In this document: positions 24,371 to 31,649 of the stretch, in pieces | Position numbering within the stretch: the first letter of the stretch is position 1 | Layout of the letters: each line of letters opens with the position of its first letter | DNA from: Alphaproteobacteria bacterium | GTDB lineage: Bacteria > Pseudomonadota > Alphaproteobacteria > Ferrovibrionales > Ferrovibrionaceae | Direction of reading: 5' to 3' | Length of the DNA stretch: 46,665 nt | Assembly (NCBI GenBank): GCA_026126165.1 | Contig: JAHCJR010000019.1 | Coordinates: 1 to 46,665 of the forward strand | Made by a program: the position numbers and the translations under genes | The notes under the pieces: generated by a model | Seen by the model: only the letters and a program-made list of their open reading frames with translations | Told to the model about the DNA's origin: nothing | Database searches by the model: none

Positions 24371-25561
24371 TCAGCCTCCCTCCCTGTCGCGGACCGGCCT
24401 CGGGCCGGCATAGGCGGCACGCGGCCGCATCATCTCGCCCGAGCCGATCTGCTCCATCGCATGGCCGATCCAGCCGGTCATGCGCCCGATGGCGAAGATG
24501 GCGAAGGCCGCGCCCTCCGCGAGGCCGAGCACGCGGCGCAGCACCACCAGGGCGAAGTCGATATTGGGATGCAGGCCGGTGAGAAGCCGCGCCGCCCGCG
24601 ACACCTCGCCGGCATGGGCAAGTATCGGGCCCGGCCGCGCTGCTTCCAGGCGCGCGAGCAGCAGCCGCGCGCGCGGATCGCCATCCGGATAAAGGCGGTG
24701 ACCGAAGCCGGGCAGCTCTTCGCCGCGTGCAAGCCGCCTTGCAAGCCCGCGTTCGGCCGGCGCAGTGCCCAGTTCGTCGAGCAGCGCCTCGACCCGCGCG
24801 GTCATGCCGCCATGACGCGGCCCGGACAGGGCAGCAAGGCCGGCCGCGATGCAGGCTTGCAGGCTGGCGCCGGTGCCGGCGACGACCCGCACGGCGAAGG
24901 TCGATGGATTGAGTTCGTGATCGGCGGCGAGCACCAGCGCCGCGCGCAGCAGCGCGGCGCCGTCTTCCTCCAGGCCCCAGCCCCTTGCCAGCCCGAGATG
25001 GAGCGGCGTCCCGCTCCGGCTCAGGCCCCCGGCGGCGTGGATTCCGAGGCGAAGGATGCGCAGGCCGCTGCGCGCCAGGCCGGCGGGGGACCGGTCGAAC
25101 AGGCCGGCCTCCGTCATCGCCTCGCTCTCCGCCAGCAGAATGGCGGCGCGGGCGAGGAAGCCGGGCGAGACCGGGCAGGGCGGCAGCTTTTCGTCCGGGA
25201 TGGCCAGCAGGGCGGGCGGAACGTCCCAGAGCAGCGCCGCCACCTCCCCGAGCCCGGCGCTTTCGGCAAGGGCCGCCGCGTCGCGGCCGCGATAATAGAG
25301 CCGCCCGCCCTCGATCAGGGTAATGCGGGATTCGAGCACCGGCAGGCCGAAATCGAGGCTGCCCCGCGCGGCGCGGCGCGGCGAGCGCGCCGCCGCACGG
25401 CGCTGGCGGAAGGCCTCCAGCTCGGCGAGCCGGTAGCGGCTCTCCCGACCCGCCCCCGCCTCCGGCCGCAGCAGGCCGCGGCTCGCATAGGCATAGAGGC
25501 TGGCCGGCCGGATGCCGAGGAGGGCCGCCGCTTCCCGCGCGCTGACGAATTCGTCGCTCAT
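24371..25561 (-). CDS. Citrate synthase family protein with N-terminal MerR-type HTH
   Basis: This is a fused protein of about 396 residues. The first 60 residues form a DNA-binding helix-turn-helix of the MerR/excisionase type (FVSAREAAALLGIRPASLYAYASRGLL). The remainder is a citrate-synthase fold with the three catalytic residues in place: His in SGPRHGGM, His in GFGHRLY and Asp in HPNIDFALVV. It may condense an acyl-CoA with an oxoacid and also bind DNA, possibly its own promoter. ATG 25561 was chosen; a TTG at 25579 lies in the inverted repeats. The start has no Shine-Dalgarno. It is divergent from the second citrate-synthase gene. Confidence 0.85.
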   Translation of the reverse strand: MSDEFVSAREAAALLGIRPASLYAYASRGLLRPEAGAGRESRYRLAELEAFRQRRAAARSPRRAARGSLDFGLPVLESRITLIEGGRLYYRGRDAAALAESAGLGEVAALLWDVPPALLAIPDEKLPPCPVSPGFLARAAILLAESEAMTEAGLFDRSPAGLARSGLRILRLGIHAAGGLSRSGTPLHLGLARGWGLEEDGAALLRAALVLAADHELNPSTFAVRVVAGTGASLQACIAAGLAALSGPRHGGMTARVEALLDELGTAPAERGLARRLARGEELPGFGHRLYPDGDPRARLLLARLEAARPGPILAHAGEVSRAARLLTGLHPNIDFALVVLRRVLGLAEGAAFAIFAIGRMTGWIGHAMEQIGSGEMMRPRAAYAGPRPVRDREGG

Positions 25562-25565
25562 GTTG

Positions 25566-25580
25566 ATTGATTTTATCAAT
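25566..25580. repeat. Inverted repeat next to the HTH/citrate-synthase start
   Basis: ATTGAT (25566-25571) and ATCAAT (25575-25580) are separated by TTT. It begins 5 bp upstream of the minus-strand ATG and its arms share the TTGA core with the neighbouring 15-bp palindrome. Confidence 0.5.
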
Positions 25581-25594
25581 ATTGACAGTCAATA
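25580..25594. promoter_or_regulatory. Operator-like 15-bp palindrome in the divergent citrate-synthase promoter
   Basis: TATTGAC and GTCAATA flank a single central A, giving a perfect 7+1+7 palindrome. It contains the consensus -35 box TTGACA of the rightward promoter, so a bound protein would block RNA polymerase. The HTH-containing citrate synthase encoded next to it is an obvious candidate binder. Confidence 0.5.
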
Positions 25595-25609
25595 CAAGTC
25601 AACAATGAT
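25582..25609 (+). promoter_or_regulatory. Candidate promoter for the second citrate-synthase gene
   Basis: A perfect TTGACA (25582-25587) is followed after 16 bp by AATGAT (25604-25609, 4/6 match). The predicted start site is about 25 nt before the ATG at 25642, which has the Shine-Dalgarno GGAGGG at 25632-25637. Confidence 0.45.
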
Positions 25610-25641
25610 GTCCTTATCTTCGCTGGACGATGGAGGGTGCG

Positions 25642-26736
25642 ATGCGGACGAGCGGACTGGATGGCGTGGTGGCGGCGGAGACGGTGCTGAGCCATGTGGA
25701 TGGCGAGGCCGGCCGGCTGATCCTGCGTGGCCATGAGCTGCGCGAGCTGGTGCGGGGCGGCGCCACCTTCGAGCAGGCAGCCGCGCTGCTCTGGCAGGAT
25801 TTCGCCGTGGAAGGCGGCGATGCGGCGCGCATCCTGGCCGGGCTGGGCGCCGCGCGGCTGCGCGCGCACGAGCTGGTCGCGACCCTGCTCGATGCCTGCG
25901 GGCCCGAACTCGGTCCGGTGGAGGGGTTGCGGGTCGGCCTCGGCCTGCTCGCCGATGCCGAAGCCATGCCCCATCACCTGCTGGTCTGCGGCGCCCTGCC
26001 GGTCTTCGCCGCCGCGCTGCTGCGCCGCGCCGAGGGGCTGGCTCCGCTCCGCCCGGATCCCGCCCTCGGCACCGCCGCCGATTTCCTGCGGCTGCTGCGC
26101 GGCGCGCCGGCGCCGGCTTCCGAGGTGCGGGCGCTCGATGCCTACCTGGTCACCATCGCCGATCACGGCATGAACGCCTCGACCTTCGCCGCCCGCGTCG
26201 TCGCCTCGACCCGCGCCGGACTGATCTCGGCGGCACTGGCCGGCCTCTGCGCGCTCAAGGGGCCGCTGCATGGCGGCGCGCCCGGTCCGGTGCTCGACAT
26301 GCTCGATGCCATCGGCGATGCGGCGCGGATCGCGCCCTGGCTCGCGGCCGAGATCGCAGCCGGGCGGCGCCTGATGGGCTTCGGCCATCGCATCTATCGT
26401 GTCCGCGATCCACGCGCCGACGTGCTGAAGGAAGTCGTCGCCAGCCTGCGCGGCGCGTCCAATCGCATCGCCTTCGCCGAAGAGGTGGAACGCGCCGCCC
26501 TCGCGCTGCTGGCCGAGCGCCAGCCCGGACGGCGGCTCGATACCAATGTCGAGTTCTACACCGCGCTGCTGCTGGAGGCTCTCGCCATCCCGCGCGCGGC
26601 CTTCACCGCCATCTTCGCCATCGGCCGCGCCGCCGGCTGGTGCGCGCATATCCTGGAGCAGGAGCGCGGCGGGCGCATCATCCGGCCGCTTTCGGCCTAT
26701 GTCGGGCCGGAGCCCGGGCCGCGGCACGCCGCCTGA
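25642..26736 (+). CDS. Citrate synthase/methylcitrate synthase family protein
   Basis: This is a 364-residue citrate-synthase-fold protein without the HTH. Both catalytic histidines are present (GPLHGGA and GFGHRIY), but the third catalytic residue is Glu rather than Asp: DTNVEFYTA against the usual NVDFYSG. This substitution occurs in some uncharacterised subfamilies and may change substrate choice. The start is 25642, where GGAGGG lies at good spacing; an upstream ATG at 25630 lies before the Shine-Dalgarno. It is divergent from the HTH-containing paralogue and shares its promoter. It ends immediately against the convergent acyl-CoA ligase stop. Confidence 0.87.
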   Translation: MRTSGLDGVVAAETVLSHVDGEAGRLILRGHELRELVRGGATFEQAAALLWQDFAVEGGDAARILAGLGAARLRAHELVATLLDACGPELGPVEGLRVGLGLLADAEAMPHHLLVCGALPVFAAALLRRAEGLAPLRPDPALGTAADFLRLLRGAPAPASEVRALDAYLVTIADHGMNASTFAARVVASTRAGLISAALAGLCALKGPLHGGAPGPVLDMLDAIGDAARIAPWLAAEIAAGRRLMGFGHRIYRVRDPRADVLKEVVASLRGASNRIAFAEEVERAALALLAERQPGRRLDTNVEFYTALLLEALAIPRAAFTAIFAIGRAAGWCAHILEQERGGRIIRPLSAYVGPEPGPRHAA

Positions 26737-28272
26737 TCAGGCGGGGCGGGCGAGGCGCTGGCGCAGTTCGGTCTTGAGCACCTTGCCGTAGTTGTTCTTG
26801 GGCAGCGTCTCGACGAAGCAATAGTGCTTCGGCCGCTTGAAGCGCGCGATATGGTCGAGGCAGAGGCGGTCGAGTTCGGCCGCCTCGAGCCGCGCGCCCT
26901 CGCGCGCCACCACGAAGGCCACCACTTCCTCGCCCCATTCCGGATCGGGCCGGCCGACCACCGAACATTCCGCCACGCCGGGATGGCGCAGCAGCACCTC
27001 CTCGATCTCGCGCGGATAGATGTTGGAGCCGCCGGAAATGATCAGGTCCTTCGAGCGGTCCTTGAGGGTGAGAAAGCCTTCGGCATCGAAGCTGCCCATG
27101 TCGCCGGTATGGAGCCAGCCGCCGCGCAGCGTCTCGGCCGAGGCTTTCGGATTGCGCCAGTAGCCCTGCATCACCACGTCGCCCCGGCAGATCACCTCGC
27201 CCACCTCGCCCGTGCCGAGCGGCCGGTCGTCCTCGCCCACCACCATGACCTCCACATCGGTGCGCGCCGGTCCGGCGGAACCCAGCCGCTCCAGATAGCG
27301 CGGATGGGCAGTATCGGCGTGCATCCATTTCGGCAGGCCGGTGATCGTCATCGGCGCCTCGCCCTGACCGTAGATCTGGACGAACTTCGGACCGAAGACC
27401 TCGATGGCGCGCAGCAGGTCGGCGACATACATCGGCCCGCCGCCATAGACGATGGTCTTGAGATTGCCGGTTGCGACCTTTTCGCGCGTGGCCGCGGCGG
27501 CCAGCCGCTGCACCATGGTCGGGGCGAGGAAGAAGCTCGTGCCGGGATAATGTCCGATCAGCGAGAGGCATTCCGCCGGATCGAAGCCGCGCGAGTGCGG
27601 GATCACCTGGTTGGCGCCTTTGGCCAAATGCGGCAGCCCATAGAGCCCGGAGCCGTGCGAGAGCGGCGCGGCATGGATGATGCAGTCGCCGGGGCCGATC
27701 TGGTCCACGTCGGCGAAGTAGTTGACGATCATGCGCATCAGGTTGCGATGCGAGAGCATGGCGCCCTTCGGACGGCCGGTGGTGCCCGAAGTGTAGAAGA
27801 GCCACGCCAGCGTATCCGGCGTCACCGCGCGTTCGGGCGCCATCCCATCGAAGCGGAACAGCCGTTCATACTCCGTGCTGGCGGCGACCACGACGGTGGA
27901 AAGGCGATCGAGCACCGCCACCAGCGGCGCCACCGCCTCCGCCAGCTCGGCCGAGACGAAGCAGAGCCTCGCTTCCGCATTATCGAGGATCCAGGCGATC
28001 TCGCGCGCATGCAGCTTGGCATTGACCGGTACCGCCGCGAGCCCGGCCTGCCAGCAGCCGAACAGGATCTCGAGATAGGCCGGCTGATTGCTCATGACGA
28101 TGCCGACCGTCTCGCCGGGCCGCAGGCCGAAACGTTCGCGCAGCGCGCGCGCCAGCCGCGCGGCGCGCGCGGCAAGGGCGCGATAATCCTGGTGCGGGCC
28201 GAAACCATCGGAGACCGCCGGCCTGTCGCCATAGGTCTCCGCCGCGCGGCGCAGCAGCTCCGCAAGATTCAT
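26737..28272 (-). CDS. AMP-dependent acyl-CoA synthetase/ligase
   Basis: This is a 511-residue adenylate-forming ligase that activates a carboxylic acid to its CoA thioester. The phosphate-binding loop YTSGTTGRPKGAMLSH, the IYGQGEAP motif, HTGDMGSFDAEGFLTLKDR and the C-terminal catalytic lysine in LPKNNYGKVLKTEL are all intact. The frame stays open to 28491 on the same strand, but the ATG at 28272 begins the normal N terminus (MNLAELLRRAAETYGDRPA). Next to the two citrate synthases, it may supply the acyl-CoA that they condense. The acid is unknown. Confidence 0.9.
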   Translation of the reverse strand: MNLAELLRRAAETYGDRPAVSDGFGPHQDYRALAARAARLARALRERFGLRPGETVGIVMSNQPAYLEILFGCWQAGLAAVPVNAKLHAREIAWILDNAEARLCFVSAELAEAVAPLVAVLDRLSTVVVAASTEYERLFRFDGMAPERAVTPDTLAWLFYTSGTTGRPKGAMLSHRNLMRMIVNYFADVDQIGPGDCIIHAAPLSHGSGLYGLPHLAKGANQVIPHSRGFDPAECLSLIGHYPGTSFFLAPTMVQRLAAAATREKVATGNLKTIVYGGGPMYVADLLRAIEVFGPKFVQIYGQGEAPMTITGLPKWMHADTAHPRYLERLGSAGPARTDVEVMVVGEDDRPLGTGEVGEVICRGDVVMQGYWRNPKASAETLRGGWLHTGDMGSFDAEGFLTLKDRSKDLIISGGSNIYPREIEEVLLRHPGVAECSVVGRPDPEWGEEVVAFVVAREGARLEAAELDRLCLDHIARFKRPKHYCFVETLPKNNYGKVLKTELRQRLARPA

Positions 28273-28291
28273 GCTGGCGCCTCTCCCCGGC

Positions 28292-28582
28292 TCAGCCCGG
28301 CACGCCTTCCACCAGGGTGACGCGGCTCGCCGCATTGGCCTTGCGCAGCGGCAGCGCCGCCTGGTACTCGGGCGAATTGTAGAAGCGGCGTGCCTGCTCC
28401 ATGCTGGGGAATTCCAGCACCACGATGCGGCTCCAGGGCTGCCCCTCCTGGACCTCGGCGTTGCCGCCGCGAACGAGATACCGCCCGCCATGTTTCGCGA
28501 TCGCGGCCGCGGCGAGCGGCTTGTAGGCTTCGTAACCCTGCGGGTCGGTGACCGTCACTTCGGCGATGAGATAAGCCGCCAT
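28292..28582 (-). CDS. DUF1330 family small protein
   Basis: This is a 96-residue ferredoxin-like-fold protein of the DUF1330 family: AYLIAEVTVTDPQGYEAYK at the start, GGRYLVRGG and the WSRIVVLEFPSMEQARRFYN motif with the YNSPEYQ signature. The family has no settled biochemical role. It lies 19 bp upstream of the acyl-CoA ligase gene on the same strand, so it is probably the first gene of that unit. Confidence 0.85.
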   Translation of the reverse strand: MAAYLIAEVTVTDPQGYEAYKPLAAAAIAKHGGRYLVRGGNAEVQEGQPWSRIVVLEFPSMEQARRFYNSPEYQAALPLRKANAASRVTLVEGVPG

Positions 28583-28683
28583 GATACTCCCCTCCTTTCC
28601 GAGCCGGCTGGTGCGCCGCCGCCCGGCAAGGGAGATTCTTTCGGCATGGCCGCCCGCGCGCAACCTTGATTTCGCCGCTGCGT

Positions 28684-29535
28684 CTATTCGACCTGGCCGT
28701 CGTGCAGGCTGTAGTATTTCTGGTCGATGCGCTCGACGGGGAGCAGGATGAAGACATCGATGGTGTTGAAGTCCGCGTCGATCACCGCGCCGTCGCCGAT
28801 ATAGCAGCCAAGCCGCAGATAGGCCTTGATCAGCGGCGGCATCTGCCGGAAGACGGCGCGCTGGTCCGGCTCGCCGCCCGCCAGACGGTCCATCGCCACA
28901 TAGCGCTCGGGCAATGCCCGCACATGCAGATGCGGCGGCACCATGTGATGGCGGTGCAGGTAGGTCAGCACGTCGCGATGCTGGTCCGGATCGCAGCCAT
29001 GCAGCGAGGCGCAGCCGAACAGATGCGAGATGCCGTTGTCGAAGATGTATCGCGCGATGCCGCGCCAGAGCAGGCGGATCGTGGTCGAGGTGCGATAGTC
29101 GGCATGCACGCAGGAGCGCCCCAGCTCCATCAGACTCTTCGCCTCCCCGACATGATCGAGGAGCGGCTGGATGTCGTACTCGGCCGCGGAATAGAAGCGG
29201 CCGAACCGCTCTGCCTCGCGCTGCAGCAGCAGCCGATAGGTGCCGACCACCGTGTCGCCGGCCGCGCGCGCGTGATCGAACACCAGCAGATGGTCGCAGA
29301 CCGGATCGAACTCGTCCTGGTCGCGCCCCGTGGCTTCGATGGTCGCATTCGCCCGCGCGCCCATCTCGCGATAGAAGACGCGGTAGCGCAGCGCCTGCGC
29401 CGCCGCGATGTCGGCGGCATCGTGCGTCAGGCGCACCTCGAAGCGGCCGCCCGCCGCCATGATACGCCATTCCCGCGCCAACGCGGGTCGTTCCGACGGC
29501 GTGACAGGCAGCGTGCCCTGGTACATGGTCGGCAT
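28684..29535 (-). CDS. olsB: L-ornithine N(alpha)-acyltransferase
   Basis: This is a 283-residue GNAT-fold acyltransferase that makes lyso-ornithine lipid from ornithine and an acyl-ACP. Landmarks are AAAQALRYRVFYREMGAR, DEFDPVCDHLLVFD, VVGTYRLLLQREAERFGRFY, LMELGRSCVHADYR and the C-terminal MPPLIKAYLRLGCYIGDGA with the final VFILLPVERI. The start is uncertain: ATGs occur at 29535, 29526 and 29460. The second enzyme, OlsA, is not in the window. Ornithine lipids are phosphorus-free membrane lipids common in alphaproteobacteria. Confidence 0.88.
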   Translation of the reverse strand: MPTMYQGTLPVTPSERPALAREWRIMAAGGRFEVRLTHDAADIAAAQALRYRVFYREMGARANATIEATGRDQDEFDPVCDHLLVFDHARAAGDTVVGTYRLLLQREAERFGRFYSAAEYDIQPLLDHVGEAKSLMELGRSCVHADYRTSTTIRLLWRGIARYIFDNGISHLFGCASLHGCDPDQHRDVLTYLHRHHMVPPHLHVRALPERYVAMDRLAGGEPDQRAVFRQMPPLIKAYLRLGCYIGDGAVIDADFNTIDVFILLPVERIDQKYYSLHDGQVE

Positions 29536-29598
29536 GATGGGCCTGACCTCTTGCCGTGAAGTGACGATCCTATGTCATTCATGTGAAATTTGACAGCG

Positions 29599-30306
29599 AT
29601 GGAGTCAACCCCGTGTTGCGACCTATGCGGTCAAATGCTCGTGGCCTCGCCGCGCGCGGCGGGATTTTTCGGCTGCCCCGGCTGCGGATTCGCCCGGCTG
29701 CTGCCGATCCCGCCAACCGCGCCGCCCGGCGGCCATGACAGGTATTTTCACAAGGCGGCCTCCAAGCGCCGCCGCGCCGCGCGGCTGATGGGCTGGCTTT
29801 CGCGGGCGGCCGGCGGCGGCGGCGACTATCTCGATATCGGCTGCCATGCCGGCTACATGCTGGAGGCGGCGGCGGCGGCCGGTTTCCGGGTCAGTGGCGT
29901 CGAGCCGGACGGTGCGGCCCTGGCACTGGCCGCGCGGGCCGTCCCTGCGGCGCGGCTCTTCGCCGGGCGGCTCGGCGAGGTGGCGCTGCCCGAGGCGGCC
30001 TTCGACCTCGCCAGCGCCATCGAGGTGATCGAGCACGATCCGGACCCACGCGCCTTCGCCGCCCGCCTCGCCCGGGCGCTGAAGCCCGGCGCGCTGCTCT
30101 ATGTCACCACGCCGGACTGGAGCCATTGGCGCGTGCCGCGCGACCTCGCCCGCTGGGACGGCTTCGATCCGCCGCGCCATGTCTGCTACTTCACGCCGCG
30201 GAGCCTCCGGCTCCTCTTCGAGACCAGCGGCTTCGAGCTGGTGCGCCGGCGGCGCGCCTTCAAGCCGGGCGTGAAATGCCTGTTTCGTCGGCGGGGCGAC
30301 GGTTGA
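29599..30306 (+). CDS. Zinc-ribbon class I SAM-dependent methyltransferase
   Basis: This is a 235-residue protein. The N terminus has two CxxC pairs (CDLCG and CPGCG) typical of a zinc ribbon ahead of a methyltransferase domain. Motif I is YLDIGCHAGYMLEAA, followed by VSGVEPDG, and the family motif AIEVIEHDPDP is clear. Related proteins often act in surface-glycan modification. The ATG at 29599 was used; a TTG at 29590 would add three residues. It is divergent from olsB (63 bp), and its last 47 nt overlap the convergent ampG gene. Confidence 0.82.
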   Translation: MESTPCCDLCGQMLVASPRAAGFFGCPGCGFARLLPIPPTAPPGGHDRYFHKAASKRRRAARLMGWLSRAAGGGGDYLDIGCHAGYMLEAAAAAGFRVSGVEPDGAALALAARAVPAARLFAGRLGEVALPEAAFDLASAIEVIEHDPDPRAFAARLARALKPGALLYVTTPDWSHWRVPRDLARWDGFDPPRHVCYFTPRSLRLLFETSGFELVRRRRAFKPGVKCLFRRRGDG

Positions 30307-31576
30307 GCCAGGCGAGCAGCACGAGACCCGGCAGCGCCGCCACGACCGTGATCAGGAAGAAGGCGGTCCAGCCGAAGGCTTCCGCCGGCAGGCCGGCCAC
30401 CGAGGAGAGGATGGTCCGCCCGACCGCCGAGAGGGCGGAGAGCAGGGCATATTGCGTGGCGGTATAGGCGCGGTTCTCGCACAGGCCGGAGAGATAGGCG
30501 ACGAAGATCACCGTGCCGATGCCCCCGGCCAGATTCTCCCCGGCGATGGTGAGGACCAGCAGCCAGTAGAGCGCGCCGGCCTCCGCCAGCCAGACGAACA
30601 TCAGGTTGGAGAGGAGCTGGAGGATGCCGGCGAGCCAGAGACCGCGCACCGGCCCGAGCACGCGGAAGAGATATCCGCCGAGGAAGCCGCCGGCGAGCGT
30701 CGCGGCGAAGCCGAAGAGCTTCACCACCCGGCCGTAATCGGTCTTGTCGAAACCGATATCGAGCACGAAAGGCGCGGTCATGATGCCGGCGAAGGCATCG
30801 CCGAACTTGAACAGCATGACGAAGAGCAGGATGGCGAGCCAGTCGCGACGGGCCACGAAATCGCGGAGCGGATCGATGGTGGCGGCCTTCAGCCGGTCGC
30901 GGAAGGCAAGCGGCACGGCCGGCCGGTCCGTTGCCGTGGCGGCCGGCTCGCGCGAGAGGAGCGTGGTGGCCAGCCCGACCAGCAGCAGCGATGCCATGGC
31001 GGCGTAGGTCCAGGACCAGCCCTGGGCGCCGATCAGCCCTTCCGCCTGCAGGAAGGCCGCGATCTCGAAGGCGCCGGCGGTGGCCACCAGCAGCGCCACG
31101 CGGTAGCCGAAGACATAGTTCGCCATGCCGGCGGCGAATTGCGGCTTCTCCAGGCTCTCGACGCGGAAGGCGTCGATCACGATGTCCTGCGTCGCCGAGC
31201 AGATGGCGACCAGCAGGGCGAGTGCCGCCGTCACTTCCGGCCGCGCCACCGGATCGTTGAGGCCGAGCGCCACCACGGCGAGCGCCAGCGTCACCTGCGA
31301 GAGCGAGAGCCAGGCGCGCCGCCGCCCGAGCCGGCGGGTGAGAAAGGGCAGGCGCACCGCGTCCACCGCCGGCGCCCAGAGGAACTTCAGGGTGTAGGGA
31401 ACGCCGACCAGGGCGAAGAAGCCGATGGTGGCGAGCGAGACGCCGCTCTCGCGCATCCAGACCTGGAGCGTCTGGCCGGTAAGGCCGAGCGGCAAGCCGG
31501 AGGCGAAGCCGAGAAGGATCATGGCGAGCACGCGCGGCTCGACATAGACGCGAATGCCCGCTGCCCAGTCCCTCAT
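30260..31576 (-). CDS. ampG: AmpG-family muropeptide permease (MFS)
   Basis: This is a 438-residue major facilitator with about 12 predicted helices. The AmpG signature is GFASGLPLGLTGQTLQVWM at residues about 23-41, followed by PYTLKFLWAPAVD and IDAFRVE; SATQDIVIDAFRVE is highly typical. It imports anhydro-muropeptides produced by lytic transglycosylases such as the MltA encoded 7 kb away, for cell-wall recycling. The 3' end overlaps the methyltransferase gene by 47 nt tail to tail. Confidence 0.9.
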   Translation of the reverse strand: MRDWAAGIRVYVEPRVLAMILLGFASGLPLGLTGQTLQVWMRESGVSLATIGFFALVGVPYTLKFLWAPAVDAVRLPFLTRRLGRRRAWLSLSQVTLALAVVALGLNDPVARPEVTAALALLVAICSATQDIVIDAFRVESLEKPQFAAGMANYVFGYRVALLVATAGAFEIAAFLQAEGLIGAQGWSWTYAAMASLLLVGLATTLLSREPAATATDRPAVPLAFRDRLKAATIDPLRDFVARRDWLAILLFVMLFKFGDAFAGIMTAPFVLDIGFDKTDYGRVVKLFGFAATLAGGFLGGYLFRVLGPVRGLWLAGILQLLSNLMFVWLAEAGALYWLLVLTIAGENLAGGIGTVIFVAYLSGLCENRAYTATQYALLSALSAVGRTILSSVAGLPAEAFGWTAFFLITVVAALPGLVLLAWLNRRPADETGISRPA

Positions 31577-31649
31577 GCCTCCATCTAGCAGGAGATTCGG
31601 CCTCGCGTCAGGGGGAAGCGGAGGTCAGCCCCGGGGCCGGGCGCGGCGC

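Noticed and set aside
25562-25579. TTG start at 25579 for the HTH/citrate-synthase protein.
   Set aside because: It would place the inverted repeat inside the coding sequence and adds a low-information leader; the ATG at 25561 begins the HTH domain normally.
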